Counted from the first letter of the stretch, positions 51,641 through 60,960 are shown. The stretch: DNA of 64,000 nt from Bacteroides sp. (GCA_019414725.1 DXLM01000001.1:1-64000), one strand, 5' to 3'. The notes: generated by a model not told the origin, from the sequence alone. Numbers and translations are program-made.

Positions 51641-51875
51641 CTATCCAATGGGTGCAGCTAATGACCCTAGAGCACCTTACAATGAACCACTACCTACTAA
51701 GGTTAAGGTAGAAGTAGGAGTTGAATTAGGGTTATTCGTAGATGTAGAAGTAATAGATGAAGATGATATTAAAGGTGCAGTTGAAGAAGCTATTTATAAT
51801 AGGTTCAAATCCAAAGATGTTGAAATAAATAACATCGAAATCTATCAACATGATTTATTTAGTAAGTCGGAATAA
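51615..51875 (+). CDS. Small conserved phage protein, 86 aa
   Basis: NYPMGAANDPRAPYNEP (about 9) is a motif repeated in many phage early proteins of unknown role; acidic second half (VEVIDEDDIKGAVEEAIY). Start 51615 or 51624 cannot be separated. Overlaps Tad2-like and polymerase genes. Confidence 0.68.
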   Translation: MTHMTTLDNYPMGAANDPRAPYNEPLPTKVKVEVGVELGLFVDVEVIDEDDIKGAVEEAIYNRFKSKDVEINNIEIYQHDLFSKSE

Positions 51876-54039
51876 AACTTTATTTGTGTCTACAAAATAC
51901 AAAGAAGTAAGTTTCGAGGAGGCAATGAAAATATTGTTGCCTCTTTCTTTAGTTCAATTTGATACTGAAACTAAGGGATTAGATGCGCATACTAAGGAGT
52001 TACTAACTGTGCAACTAGGTTGCAAAGAAAATCAAGTTGTCTTTGACTGGACAACTATGTCAGCAGAAGAGAAAGCTGAGATAAAGAATTATTTTGAGTC
52101 TGATAGAGTATTTCTTGGATGGAATTTAATGTTTGACTTAGGGTTTTTATATGTGCAGGATATTTGGCCAAATTATATCTGGGATGGTATGATTGCCGAG
52201 AAATTACTTTGGTTAGGCTATCCAGCTAATATAAGAGAAATGAGTTTGAAAGCAGCTGCATGGAATTATCTAAACTATGACTTAGATAAATCTGTTCGAG
52301 GTAAGATTATAAATGATGGTCTTACTGAAGATGTAGTAGTCTATGCTGCAGGAGACGTAATGTGGCTAGAAGACATTAAAGAAAAACAAGAAATAGAGCT
52401 TGCTAAGCAAGAATTAAATCTTGCTATGAAACTTGAGTGTGAGTTTATCAAGAGTCTTGCTTATTTCAAGCATTGCGGTGTTCATCTAGATGTCGTAAAA
52501 TGGAGAAATAAGATGGCTAAAGACCTTGTTAAGCTGAAGGATGCTAAGCAAGAACTAAACGATTGGGTAGTTCAATGGGATTCTGAAAAGAGACATGAGC
52601 ATGATGGATGGGATATTAAATACCCAGAACTGGAATTTTATAATCTTATGGAAATAGAGGATGAAGTAGCTAGACTGCTAAAAGAGAAATATGTCCGATG
52701 CCCTCAGGAAGACCTTGAAACACCAGACGGAAAGGTTAAAGCTTATAGAAAAAGAGTAATAAGTCAATTTACTAAGGTAGATAATCAAGGTGATTTATTT
52801 AATGGCTTTGATACCAAGCCTAAGTGCACAATTAACTGGAGTAGCTCTCAACAAGTTATCAAGTTATTTGAATTATTAGGAATTAAAGTCAAGACATTTG
52901 ATAAGCAAACTAAGAAGGAAAAGAAATCTGTTGAAGCTAAGCTTCTAGCTCCACAGGCTAAAGATTTCCCGATTATTCCTATCTATCTAAAATATCAGGA
53001 AGCTGCAAAAGTGGTTTCTACTTATGGGGAAAACTGGTTGAAGGCAATTAACCCTAAGACTGGAAGAATCCATGTAGATTTTCACTCACTAGGAGCTGAT
53101 ACAGCTAGAGTAAGTTCTGGAGGAGGAGTATATAAACTTAATCTACAGAATTTACCTCATGACAAGGAAACTAGAGCATGTTTTACTGCAGAGAAAGGTA
53201 ATAAGTGGATTTCTGCGGATTATCAGTCTCAAGAAAGTAGAATCATTGCTTCTGTATCTAAGGACGAGGCTATGATTGAACTATTTGAACATGGCTGTGG
53301 GGATGTTCATAGTCTAGTAGCTAAAATGTCTTATCCGAATATTATCCCTAGAGACTGCCCTATAGAGGATATAGCTAAATTATATCATGCCCAAAGACAG
53401 GATGCTAAAGGTATTGAATTTGCCATCAATTATGGAGGCGATGCAAATACTATAGCTAATAACAAGGGTCTACCGTTGTCAGAAGCTCAAGAAATCTATG
53501 ATAACTTTATGAAGGGTTTCCCTGGAGTAAAACAGTATCAAGATTATTGTAGAATGGCGGTAATGAGGGATGGTTATATTTTGTTAAATCCTATAACTAA
53601 GCATAGAGCACATATATATGATATTGATGACCTCTGGCGGATTTCTAAGAAGTTCAATGACCCAGAGTTCTGGGATTATTACAGAGAAATGAAGAGAGAT
53701 TCTCCTGGCTGTGATACCGTCCAAGACGTTAAGAGATATTTTCAGAGAAAAGCAGCATCTGAAAAGCAGTCTATCAATTATCGTATTCAGAACAGGGGAG
53801 CAATGTGTTTTAAACTTTCCTCTATTAAACTATTTAATTGGATTAAGGAGCATAAGCTTCTTAACATTGTTAAGATGTGTGTTCCAGTCCATGACGAGTT
53901 TAATCTAGAATGCCCAGAATCTATTGCCGATGAAGTATCTAAGGTATTAGTTAAATGTATGATAGATGGAGGGAAACCATTCTGTCCTAATGTATTTTTA
54001 GGTGCAGATGTTACTGTATCAGATCATTGGATTCATTAA
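51850..54039 (+). CDS. polA: DNA polymerase I, family A
   Basis: 729 aa. N-terminal 3'-5' exonuclease (QFDTETKGLDAHTKE with DxE, about 37; FLGWNLMFDLGF). Polymerase domain: TARVSSGGGVYKLNLQNLP (about 420), motif A ISADYQSQESRIIASV (about 456), motif B-like RQDAKGIEFAINYGG (about 516), motif C PVHDEFNLE (about 679). No 5'-3' exonuclease domain. The phage replicase. TAA then the structured RNA candidate at 54047. Confidence 0.95.
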   Translation: MIYLVSRNKTLFVSTKYKEVSFEEAMKILLPLSLVQFDTETKGLDAHTKELLTVQLGCKENQVVFDWTTMSAEEKAEIKNYFESDRVFLGWNLMFDLGFLYVQDIWPNYIWDGMIAEKLLWLGYPANIREMSLKAAAWNYLNYDLDKSVRGKIINDGLTEDVVVYAAGDVMWLEDIKEKQEIELAKQELNLAMKLECEFIKSLAYFKHCGVHLDVVKWRNKMAKDLVKLKDAKQELNDWVVQWDSEKRHEHDGWDIKYPELEFYNLMEIEDEVARLLKEKYVRCPQEDLETPDGKVKAYRKRVISQFTKVDNQGDLFNGFDTKPKCTINWSSSQQVIKLFELLGIKVKTFDKQTKKEKKSVEAKLLAPQAKDFPIIPIYLKYQEAAKVVSTYGENWLKAINPKTGRIHVDFHSLGADTARVSSGGGVYKLNLQNLPHDKETRACFTAEKGNKWISADYQSQESRIIASVSKDEAMIELFEHGCGDVHSLVAKMSYPNIIPRDCPIEDIAKLYHAQRQDAKGIEFAINYGGDANTIANNKGLPLSEAQEIYDNFMKGFPGVKQYQDYCRMAVMRDGYILLNPITKHRAHIYDIDDLWRISKKFNDPEFWDYYREMKRDSPGCDTVQDVKRYFQRKAASEKQSINYRIQNRGAMCFKLSSIKLFNWIKEHKLLNIVKMCVPVHDEFNLECPESIADEVSKVLVKCMIDGGKPFCPNVFLGADVTVSDHWIH

Positions 54040-54046
54040 CGAATAA

Positions 54047-54141
54047 GGGGCTATAGTAGTGATGCCAAACCTGAGCCCCCTTGGCCTACTAACAGTGCCT
54101 ACAGTCCAAGGCGTAATGCTGAGAGCGCAGTTAGGGCATCA
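54047..54141 (+). ncRNA. Pseudoknotted RNA candidate after polA
   Basis: GGGGCT (54047) pairs with AGCCCC (54074-54079); its loop holds TGATGCC (54060-54066), which pairs with GGCATCA (54135-54141), so the elements interlock as a pseudoknot. A further helix CCTTGG (54079) with CCAAGG (54106-54111), and TAGTAG (54054) can pair with CTACTA (54086-54091). A T-run follows (54142-54146), so it might also end transcription. No known RNA class recognised. Just upstream of a lipoprotein gene. Confidence 0.5.
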
Positions 54142-54164
54142 TTTTTAATTAAATATAGTAGTGT

Positions 54165-54443
54165 ATGAAAAAATTATTTGGTTTATTGTTAATAGCAATT
54201 ATTGCTTTAAGTTCTTGTGCAGACAGCAAGACTTTTGAGAGAGCTGATGGAACTAAGTTTGTAGCTGAACCTTATGGTTGGGCAAACTATCAAACTAAGA
54301 AGATTGAGGGAGTAACCTATGAAGCGTGTATTGGTAACATTGTTTGGGATGTTATTGCTGTAGAAACTATAGTCATTCCAATATGGCTAACTGGGTGGGA
54401 ATTATATGAGCCAGTATCTTTTGTTGAACCAAACGTCAAGTAA
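54165..54443 (+). CDS. Lipoprotein, 92 aa
   Basis: MKKLFGLLLIAIIALSSC is a signal peptide with lipobox Cys 18. Mature part starts ADSKTFERADGTKFVAEPYG; includes VIPIWLTGWELYEP, a possible second hydrophobic patch. Surface lipoprotein, maybe superinfection exclusion. TAA stop. Confidence 0.78.
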   Translation: MKKLFGLLLIAIIALSSCADSKTFERADGTKFVAEPYGWANYQTKKIEGVTYEACIGNIVWDVIAVETIVIPIWLTGWELYEPVSFVEPNVK

Positions 54444-54445
54444 TT

Positions 54446-54670
54446 ATGAATGTAGAATTTACAACAACAGAATTAATTACAGATGAAGAGATTCTAAGCG
54501 CATTTGGAGAATCCATCCGATTTGACGAAGGGAAGTTTAAGATAGATTCTTTTATTGATTGCTTAGAAGACAGAGCTGACGTAATGGGTCTTTGTATTAC
54601 TGAGAAATCTAAGAAAGAATTGTTACAACACCTTAAAGAATTAGTAATTAAATTAGTAAGCGAGTTGTAA
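54446..54670 (+). CDS. Hypothetical protein, 74 aa
   Basis: MNVEFTTTELITDEEILSAF, helical and acidic. Two bases after the lipoprotein stop. Function unknown. Confidence 0.6.
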   Translation: MNVEFTTTELITDEEILSAFGESIRFDEGKFKIDSFIDCLEDRADVMGLCITEKSKKELLQHLKELVIKLVSEL

Positions 54671-54693
54671 GTATTGTTTTAATTAGACATAGT

Positions 54694-55116
54694 ATGCTGA
54701 ATGAGAATTTGATGGATTCCAAAGATATTATAATTGCTAAGTTAAAATTAGCTATAAAAGAGTTTCAAGAGTATGATATTGAGCGTAAGAAATACTATAG
54801 TAATGCTCTAGTGGAGCTTGGAAAATTAAAGGATGAAATTGAAGAGCTTAGAGGAATAAATAAATATTCTAAGAGCTATATAGCTATGAAAGATGAAAAT
54901 AGGAGACTTAAAGCATCTTTAGCTCGGAAAGGCATTAAAGAATTAACGGATTTTTATGATGTTAAGAATGTTGAATTAATCATTCAAAATCAGACTTTAA
55001 AAGGAGAAAATAGAAAACTTCGCGCTCGTAATAGCGAGTTGATTAAAAATAATAAAATGTTAATTAATAAATTGAATAAATATGAGTAGTTACTTAACTA
55101 TATATGGTGTTCCTAA
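54694..55116 (+). CDS. Coiled-coil protein, ends through a TAG
   Basis: About 140 aa, mostly coiled coil (ELGKLKDEIEELRGINK, QTLKGENRKLRARNSEL). TAG at 55087 is read as Gln if the code applies, giving TAA at 55114-55116; otherwise it would end at 55089. The next gene starts at 55082 in another frame. Confidence 0.58.
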
Positions 55117-55483
55117 AAATGAAGGTAAGCCTATAGATATTGTTAGCTTTAGTCGGTCCCACTGTATATATAGTGCAATTTGCGATGAAGTTAATGTGGC
55201 ATGGGCTGGAGAAAGTGAGGTATATACCAACTTGAATACTTCAGACTTAGATGGAGTTATTCATAGTATTGAAGAGGATATAAAATCTTCTGCTGAGAGA
55301 TTAACTCTATATGAAAAATATGCTGCCAATAATCCAGATTATATTGAGGAGATTATACTCTTAAAGGAGTATCTAGAGGAGCTTACTACTAGTAAAAATT
55401 ATTGTGAGTTTCTACGGTATATCATATCGTGGACATCTTTAGGCTTTTCTGACTTCAGTCAAATTTGTTGTAACGTAGGTTAA
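55082..55483 (+). CDS. Hypothetical protein, 133 aa
   Basis: MSSYLTIYGVPKNEGKPIDI, then SFSRSHCIYSAICDEVNVAW and helical IEEDIKSSAERLTLYEKYA. Resembles an uncharacterised phage protein type; no family named. TAA, one base before the next ATG. Confidence 0.64.
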   Translation: MSSYLTIYGVPKNEGKPIDIVSFSRSHCIYSAICDEVNVAWAGESEVYTNLNTSDLDGVIHSIEEDIKSSAERLTLYEKYAANNPDYIEEIILLKEYLEELTTSKNYCEFLRYIISWTSLGFSDFSQICCNVG

Positions 55484-55484
55484 C

Positions 55485-55679
55485 ATGAAATTTAAATTAG
55501 AATTTACATTTGATATCTCCGATAGCTCGTTATTGATAGACGCTAACGATGGTAGATCTGAAGAATATACTAGTTTAAAAGATGTACCAGAAGATACTCT
55601 GATGGACGTGGTATATAATTATCTAGATGGAGTTATAGAAGGTATAACTTACGACCAAATAACTGTTAAGAAATTATGA
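55485..55679 (+). CDS. Hypothetical protein, 64 aa
   Basis: MKFKLEFTFDISDSSLLIDA; a small beta-alpha-beta protein. ATGA junction with the next gene. Confidence 0.58.
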   Translation: MKFKLEFTFDISDSSLLIDANDGRSEEYTSLKDVPEDTLMDVVYNYLDGVIEGITYDQITVKKL

Positions 55680-56017
55680 AAAGGTTTTTAATTCATGTTT
55701 CTACATATTGGTGTGGAATGGATGATACATTTAGAGCAGTCGCTGAATCAGAGATGGAGTTATGGGATTTAGCCGAACAACTAGCTTATGATAACTTTCA
55801 AAGCTACAGCTGTGAGAACGATATAGCTGAGGAAGAAGGCTATGACCCAGATGAAATGGAAGAAAGTGACTGGGATGAATTATGGAGTAGAGTAGACGAG
55901 AGTACCTACTATAGTTTTTCCATAGAAGAATGTGAAGATGACGAAGAATGGAATGAATATAGCGGAGAAATCTATGGAGAAGACAAGGTTTTACAATAGA
56001 GAGGATTTGAAGGCTAA
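55676..56017 (+). CDS. Hypothetical acidic protein, ends through a TAG
   Basis: About 113 aa, very acidic (EEEGYDPDEMEESDWDE), DNA-mimic-like in charge. TAG at 55997 is read as Gln, then TAA 56015-56017; as a stop it would end at 55999. The acidic profile is common to phage anti-restriction proteins but nothing more links it. Confidence 0.55.
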
Positions 56018-56435
56018 AGATGTAGCACGTCTTATTAGCATATGGGAAGGAGAAGCTGGAGAGTCTTTTACTGACTATTGTAACTTCTCGCGAGAAGCCG
56101 ATAAAAACTTCTTACTATTCTTAGCAGAGAAGTATCCAATACTTTACGATTATCATTGTAAGGTTGCAGGCAATGACTGGCTAGACCATTGTATTCAGTA
56201 TGTAGTTGACCACTGTGGGGAGTATCTTACCCAATGGGTTCCTGCTGAAGAGTATCATCTCTCCTGGCAGTTAGAAGAGATGGCAATATACCCTCTTGCT
56301 GATTTTATTCTAAAGGATGATGGAGCATGGGAGGACTTTGTAGACTTCTTCACAAGTGAAAAAGAAACTGCAAGTGGAACTCCCTATATTGACTGCTATG
56401 ATATTAGAGAATTATTTGAAAATGGAGATGTTTAA
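55974..56435 (+). CDS. Hypothetical acidic protein, 153 aa
   Basis: MEKTRFYNREDLKAKDVARL; aromatic and acidic, with CIQYVVDHCGEYLTQWV. Starts within the previous gene. No family recognised. Confidence 0.6.
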   Translation: MEKTRFYNREDLKAKDVARLISIWEGEAGESFTDYCNFSREADKNFLLFLAEKYPILYDYHCKVAGNDWLDHCIQYVVDHCGEYLTQWVPAEEYHLSWQLEEMAIYPLADFILKDDGAWEDFVDFFTSEKETASGTPYIDCYDIRELFENGDV

Positions 56436-57162
56436 GTTTTACGAAGTAGGAGGTAAGGTACGGGATGAACTTCTCGGCCTTACTAATAAGGATATTGATT
56501 ATGTAGCAGTTCCATGCGAGGAAGCTTTAAAGGAAAACTTGACTACCTGTGATATGTTTCAGTTATTATGGGAACATTTAATAGCAGAAAAGTTTGAAAT
56601 CTTCTTAGTAACTCCAGACTGCTATACAATTCGAGCTAGGTTTCCGGAGGGCTATAAGTATCAAGGAGTGGCTGATTTTGTAATGGCTCGTAAGGAGGTA
56701 GGGTACATTCCAGGTACTAGAACTCCAATAGTTGAGCCAGGAAATCTCTATGATGATTTATTACGTAGGGATTTTACTGTTAATGCTTTAGCTAAAGACC
56801 CTGATACTGGAGAAATCATTGATTATTTTGGAGGTCTTAAAGATATTAAGGAGAAACTTCTTAGGACTCCATTACCTCCCATTGTAACCTTTGATGATGA
56901 CCCTTTAAGGATTCTCAGAGGCATAAGATTTTCTATTACCAAGGGACTACGGGTATCTGAAGATATGTGGCAGGCTATGAAGGCTTATGACTATTTAGAC
57001 AAAATGCCAGTAGTATCTGAGGAGAGAATAAGGGAAGAACTGACAAAGTGCTTTAAGTGTAACTCATCTTTAACTCTAGGGTGGTTATCTGAACTCACTG
57101 ATTTAAGAGATTACATTTTTAAGAATACTAATTTATGGCTTAAGCCAACTAGTGAAAAATAA
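56428..57162 (+). CDS. CCA-adding/poly(A) polymerase-type nucleotidyltransferase
   Basis: 244 aa. FYEVGGKVRDELLGL (about 4, GG of the head domain), KDIDYVAV (DxD, about 22), ADFVMARKE, LLRRDFTVNALA (about 112), DDPLRILRGIRFS (about 160). This is the class II head and neck; the tail domain for tRNA binding is short. Would add or repair the CCA end of the phage tRNAs, none of which encodes CCA. ATG 56428 preferred (56422 possible), overlapping the previous TAA. Confidence 0.86.
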   Translation: MFKFYEVGGKVRDELLGLTNKDIDYVAVPCEEALKENLTTCDMFQLLWEHLIAEKFEIFLVTPDCYTIRARFPEGYKYQGVADFVMARKEVGYIPGTRTPIVEPGNLYDDLLRRDFTVNALAKDPDTGEIIDYFGGLKDIKEKLLRTPLPPIVTFDDDPLRILRGIRFSITKGLRVSEDMWQAMKAYDYLDKMPVVSEERIREELTKCFKCNSSLTLGWLSELTDLRDYIFKNTNLWLKPTSEK

Positions 57163-57372
57163 ATGTACAATATTATAACAGAACGTAATCTAAGAGAGGC
57201 TTTAGAATCAATTCCAGCACAATATACTGTAGATATGGAAAAGATAAAGCAGGTTAGATATAGTACAGGTAGAGGAATGTATATCTGTAAGATGTTGGCC
57301 GAGAGGAAAGAAAGTGTGGAAGAGGCAGTTAAATTGTATCACGATATAATGAAAGTAATTGTTAATGGTTGA
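57163..57372 (+). CDS. Hypothetical protein, 69 aa
   Basis: MYNIITERNLREALESIPAQ; helical. Directly follows the nucleotidyltransferase stop. Function unknown. Confidence 0.58.
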   Translation: MYNIITERNLREALESIPAQYTVDMEKIKQVRYSTGRGMYICKMLAERKESVEEAVKLYHDIMKVIVNG

Positions 57373-57640
57373 TTCAGAAAATTTATGTAGAAGAGCTATG
57401 GAAATCTATGGGTTTCCGGCTCAAGCCGCTATGGTAGTAGAAGAATGTAGCGAGTTAACTAATGCTATATGTAAGTTTAGAAGAGGTAGAGTTGGAGAGG
57501 ATGATATTATAACTGAAATTGCTGATGTTATGATTATGTGCGAGCAGCTTTCTAATTATTTTGGAAAGGAAAAAGTTGAACTGGAAAAAGAAAGAAAGCT
57601 AGAAAGATTAAAAGAACGTTTATCAAAATATACTGATTAA
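57365..57640 (+). CDS. MazG-like nucleotide pyrophosphohydrolase
   Basis: 91 aa. AAMVVEECSELTNAI (about 20, ExxE) and TEIADVMIMCEQL (about 49, ExxD) are the all-alpha NTP-PPase metal motifs. Such phage enzymes hydrolyse dNTPs or (p)ppGpp. ATG 57365 used. TAA then PNK. Confidence 0.84.
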   Translation: MVDSENLCRRAMEIYGFPAQAAMVVEECSELTNAICKFRRGRVGEDDIITEIADVMIMCEQLSNYFGKEKVELEKERKLERLKERLSKYTD

Positions 57641-58555
57641 ATGAAAGAGAGAAAACTTATTATTTGTAGGGGTATTCAAGGAAGTGGTAAATCAACTTGG
57701 GCCAAACAATGGTGTCATGAAAGCCCAGAACATCGTGTGAGATTCAATAATGATGACATTCGCAATATGTTAGGCGATTATTGGGTTCCAAGTAGAGAAA
57801 AGTTAGTAACAGAGGCTAAAGCTAATATGATTACATTTGCTCTTATTAAGGGTTACGATGTAGTAGTTGATAATATGAACCTAAATCCTAAGGAGGATGC
57901 ATGGATTCGTACTTTATGTGAGAATATAGAGAAGGATACTGGAATTCATGTGAATATAGAGTATAAAGACTTCTGGACTCCAGTTGAAGAATGTATTCTA
58001 AGAGATGCTGCTCGTCCTAATCCTATTGGAGAGAAGATTATCAAAGAAACTTGGAGACGTTACAGAAACTTTATCATTAGTTCCGATATTAAGGAAATGC
58101 TTAAGAATAAGGCTGAACACGTTGATGGAGGAAGACCAGTGATATTAGTAGATATGGATGCCACTCTTTGCCTAAATACTTCTGGAAGACCGTTCTATGG
58201 AGAAAATAGTGCCAATGGTATGCTAGAGGATACTCCAGTAGAAGAGATTTGTCGTCTAGTAAGACAAATGGGAGAACATTGCTTAGTTTTCATAGTTACT
58301 GGTAGAGAAGGAACTGCTGAGGTTGTAGATGCTACAAAGGAATGGTTAAAGAAGAATGAGATTCCGTCTGATGCTATGTTCTTTAGACCAGTAGGAGACT
58401 ATAGTCCAGGTCCAGACTGTAAGAGAAGAATCTACGAGGAAAATATCAAGGGAAAGTATAACGTACAATTTGTCCTTGATGATAGTTCTAAGTGTGTAAA
58501 GATGTGGAGAGAACAGGGACTTATATGTCTACAACCTAACGAAGGAAAGTTCTAA
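57641..58555 (+). CDS. pnk: Polynucleotide 5'-kinase/3'-phosphatase
   Basis: 304 aa. N-terminal kinase: P-loop GIQGSGKSTWAKQW (about 12), DNMNLNPKE (about 78). C-terminal HAD phosphatase: VDMDATLCLN (about 168, DxDxT), FIVTGREGTAE (about 227), VQFVLDDSSKCVK. This is the T4 Pnkp order and length (T4: 301). Heals 5'-OH and 2',3'-cyclic phosphate ends for sealing by the RNA ligase at 46940, as in repair of tRNAs cut by host anticodon nucleases. Confidence 0.95.
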   Translation: MKERKLIICRGIQGSGKSTWAKQWCHESPEHRVRFNNDDIRNMLGDYWVPSREKLVTEAKANMITFALIKGYDVVVDNMNLNPKEDAWIRTLCENIEKDTGIHVNIEYKDFWTPVEECILRDAARPNPIGEKIIKETWRRYRNFIISSDIKEMLKNKAEHVDGGRPVILVDMDATLCLNTSGRPFYGENSANGMLEDTPVEEICRLVRQMGEHCLVFIVTGREGTAEVVDATKEWLKKNEIPSDAMFFRPVGDYSPGPDCKRRIYEENIKGKYNVQFVLDDSSKCVKMWREQGLICLQPNEGKF

Positions 58556-58556
58556 T

Positions 58557-58955
58557 ATGAAACTTCTACAAAGGTTAAAGAATCTATTTCTTCCAGAAGG
58601 CAAGATCTCCGATGGATTTCATAGCTTTGACGAACTTTATCATTATAGAATGCTGTATAATGCAGCATTCTTTAACAGTTTAGAAGGTAAATATGAAGTC
58701 CACAAATCTTATAGACACTCAGATGGAGAGCTATGCTTTGGAGGAGGATGGTTCATAGTTATGGCTTATCTTCCTACTGGTCAAGTAAGTAATCATTACA
58801 GAATAGAGGATTGGAATCTGTTTAATATTCCTGAAAGATGGAAAGCAGATGAATGGGATGGTCATACTCCAGTTGAAGCAGCTAATAGATTATATAGGTT
58901 TTGTTTACACTATAATGAATATTATCCTATATGGGAATGTTAGTAGGACAATTAA
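58557..58955 (+). CDS. Hypothetical protein, ends through TAG-TAG
   Basis: About 132 aa; MKLLQRLKNLFLPEGKISDG, with SHRHSDGELCFGGGWFIVM-like YRHSDGELCFGGGWF. Two consecutive TAG codons (58941, 58944), then TAA 58953; if TAG were stop it would end at 58943. The next gene overlaps in another frame from 58937. Confidence 0.6.
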
Positions 58956-59104
58956 TTAAAATATTGGAGCAATTTGACCAAGACAGAGAGGTTATGATAC
59001 ACACCTTAAGCGGAGAGACTGTAGAGGTTAGAGGCTACTTTGTGCAAAAGGATATAGATGATAATTCGTTTTATATAACTGATTTGGACGTAGTTCCTAG
59101 GTGA
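58937..59104 (+). CDS. Small hypothetical protein, 55 aa
   Basis: MLVGQLIKILEQFDQDREVM; small acidic alpha-beta protein with TVEVRGYFVQKD, reminiscent of small phage proteins that carry LIxxLEQFDQD. ATG 58931 is an alternative start. TGA one base before the next ATG. Confidence 0.58.
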   Translation: MLVGQLIKILEQFDQDREVMIHTLSGETVEVRGYFVQKDIDDNSFYITDLDVVPR

Positions 59105-59105
59105 T

Positions 59106-59648
59106 ATGAATATAAAAGAAGCTATTGAACATTGTTGGGACAGAAAAGACTACCCAGAAGTATTTAGAGATGATGCAGGATTGGATATTTCTATTCCTGG
59201 ATTCATCACTAGAGGTTCTTGGATTAGAAATAATTCTCCAAGAACTGTTACACTAGATGTAACTACTTATCGTGGAGTAAGTTGGAATGCAGTTCATTAT
59301 TATGGTAATATTATCATTGATGGAGTAAGTTTCAGTCCAGAGGACAGCCCAAATACTTACACTATGTGTACGGAAACATATGAGGCTGAAGAGAAAAATC
59401 CTCTAGCTGCTGGATTCTATAGAATAGAATTAGTAAGGCCTGTTACTTCCGAGGAAATTGAAAAAGATAGTTCACGATGGAACGGATATAAGGTTGGTGA
59501 TAAGACTAACGCTTTCTATTCTCCTGAAGATGTAATAGCCATAGCTAAGGAAGTATGTAAAGCCAGATTCCTCGGCAACTGGAAACTTAAGATTGTTGAC
59601 TATAGTGGAAAAGACCTGGATTCTGAAATTTTAATCAGTGAGCTATGA
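59106..59648 (+). CDS. Hypothetical protein, 180 aa
   Basis: MNIKEAIEHCWDRKDYPEVF; beta-rich, LVRPVTSEEIEKDSSRWNGY and a helical C-terminus. ATGA with the next gene. Function unknown. Confidence 0.62.
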   Translation: MNIKEAIEHCWDRKDYPEVFRDDAGLDISIPGFITRGSWIRNNSPRTVTLDVTTYRGVSWNAVHYYGNIIIDGVSFSPEDSPNTYTMCTETYEAEEKNPLAAGFYRIELVRPVTSEEIEKDSSRWNGYKVGDKTNAFYSPEDVIAIAKEVCKARFLGNWKLKIVDYSGKDLDSEILISEL

Positions 59649-60175
59649 CAAAATTTAAACTATATGAGGATATATTGTCCCGCTCTTGGAACAGGTACTT
59701 CTATGATGTAGAAGCTAATACTATAGAGGAGGCGGTTGAGAAAGTTAGGTATGAAGAGGTTGATTGTTATGATTCCGAACAAATCTATGAAGTTATTGAT
59801 GAGTTAGATCCAGTAGATAATAATGGAAGTCCTACTAGAGAGATTTATAATGATAAGGATGAACTTATGTGGCATAATGCCGAACTAGTTAATAGGGGAG
59901 AAATTATTACTCAGGGTATAAGAAGTATTTCCGAGAATTTATCACTAATTATGGAAGGTGAACCAGAATCGTTTAGAGGTGGAGATATAGCATTTTCTAC
60001 AGCAAGAAGAGTGATGGAAATGCTAGGTTGGAAATGTTCTTATGCTGGAAAAGCGACTCTAGGACAAGATGCATACTATTGTATAATTTGTACAAAACCA
60101 GATAAAGATTTTAAATATAAGATTTTTGGAAATGCCTACGAAGGAAGTATAAGTATATCTAAAGAAAAGCTATGA
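59645..60175 (+). CDS. Hypothetical protein, 176 aa
   Basis: MTKFKLYEDILSRSWNRYFY, acidic. Middle SISENLSLIMEGEPESFRGG. ATGA junctions to both neighbours; upstream of Thg1-like. Function unknown. Confidence 0.62.
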   Translation: MTKFKLYEDILSRSWNRYFYDVEANTIEEAVEKVRYEEVDCYDSEQIYEVIDELDPVDNNGSPTREIYNDKDELMWHNAELVNRGEIITQGIRSISENLSLIMEGEPESFRGGDIAFSTARRVMEMLGWKCSYAGKATLGQDAYYCIICTKPDKDFKYKIFGNAYEGSISISKEKL

Positions 60176-60960
60176 AAGATGAATTAGGAGATAGAATGAA
60201 ATCTTATTATGAGAATCGTTCTAAAACATTTTTAGCTAGACGCACACCAGTTATTATAAGACTGGATGGAAAAGCATTTCACACATTCACAAGAGGTTTT
60301 AATAAACCCTTTGATGAGGCTATGTGTAATGCTATGCAGGAAACAATGAAGTACTTATGTGAGAATATTCAGGGATGTGTTTTGGGATACACACAGTCTG
60401 ATGAAATTACTTTAGTACTTATCGACTATCAGAAACTTACTACTGACGCCTGGTTTGATTATAACGTCCAGAAGATATGTAGTGTGGCAGCGTCTATGGC
60501 AACTCTTATTTTTAACAGAAGATTTCAAGAGCAAATCGTAGAGCTTTCTTATAATGGAAAGTTAGACGATGATGAGTTAACTAGCTCATATAAGCGTTCT
60601 CTTAAGACTGGAGCAATGTTTGATGCCAGATGCTTTAACATTCCAAAAGAGGAAGTAACTAATTGTATCCTATGGAGACAGCAGGATGCTACGAGGAACA
60701 GCATTTCTTCAGCTGGGCAGGCACATTTCTCTCACAAACAGTTGGAAGGTCTAAACTCTAATCAAATTCAAGAGTTACTATTTCAGGAGAAAGGAATTAA
60801 CTGGAATGATTATCCTACTAAGTTTAAAAGAGGAAGCTGCTGTATAAAGAAATATCATCAGACTATGAATCAAACTTTAAGAAGTTATTGGTTTATTGAT
60901 AATGAGATTCCAATCTTTAAAGGAGAGGATAGAGAATATATTGAAAAACTTATAGCATGA
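60172..60960 (+). CDS. tRNA(His) guanylyltransferase-like 3'-5' polymerase (Thg1/TLP)
   Basis: 262 aa. RLDGKAFHTFTRGFNKPFDE (about 24; first metal Asp), VLGYTQSDEITLVL (about 66; DE pair), TRNSISSAGQAHFS (about 167), NRRFQEQIVEL. The HxxFHxF-type core and spacing are those of Thg1-like proteins, which add nucleotides to the 5' end of tRNA in reverse polarity and repair truncated 5' ends. Phage copies are uncommon. ATGA with both neighbours. Part of the tRNA repair set. Confidence 0.9.
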   Translation: MKDELGDRMKSYYENRSKTFLARRTPVIIRLDGKAFHTFTRGFNKPFDEAMCNAMQETMKYLCENIQGCVLGYTQSDEITLVLIDYQKLTTDAWFDYNVQKICSVAASMATLIFNRRFQEQIVELSYNGKLDDDELTSSYKRSLKTGAMFDARCFNIPKEEVTNCILWRQQDATRNSISSAGQAHFSHKQLEGLNSNQIQELLFQEKGINWNDYPTKFKRGSCCIKKYHQTMNQTLRSYWFIDNEIPIFKGEDREYIEKLIA

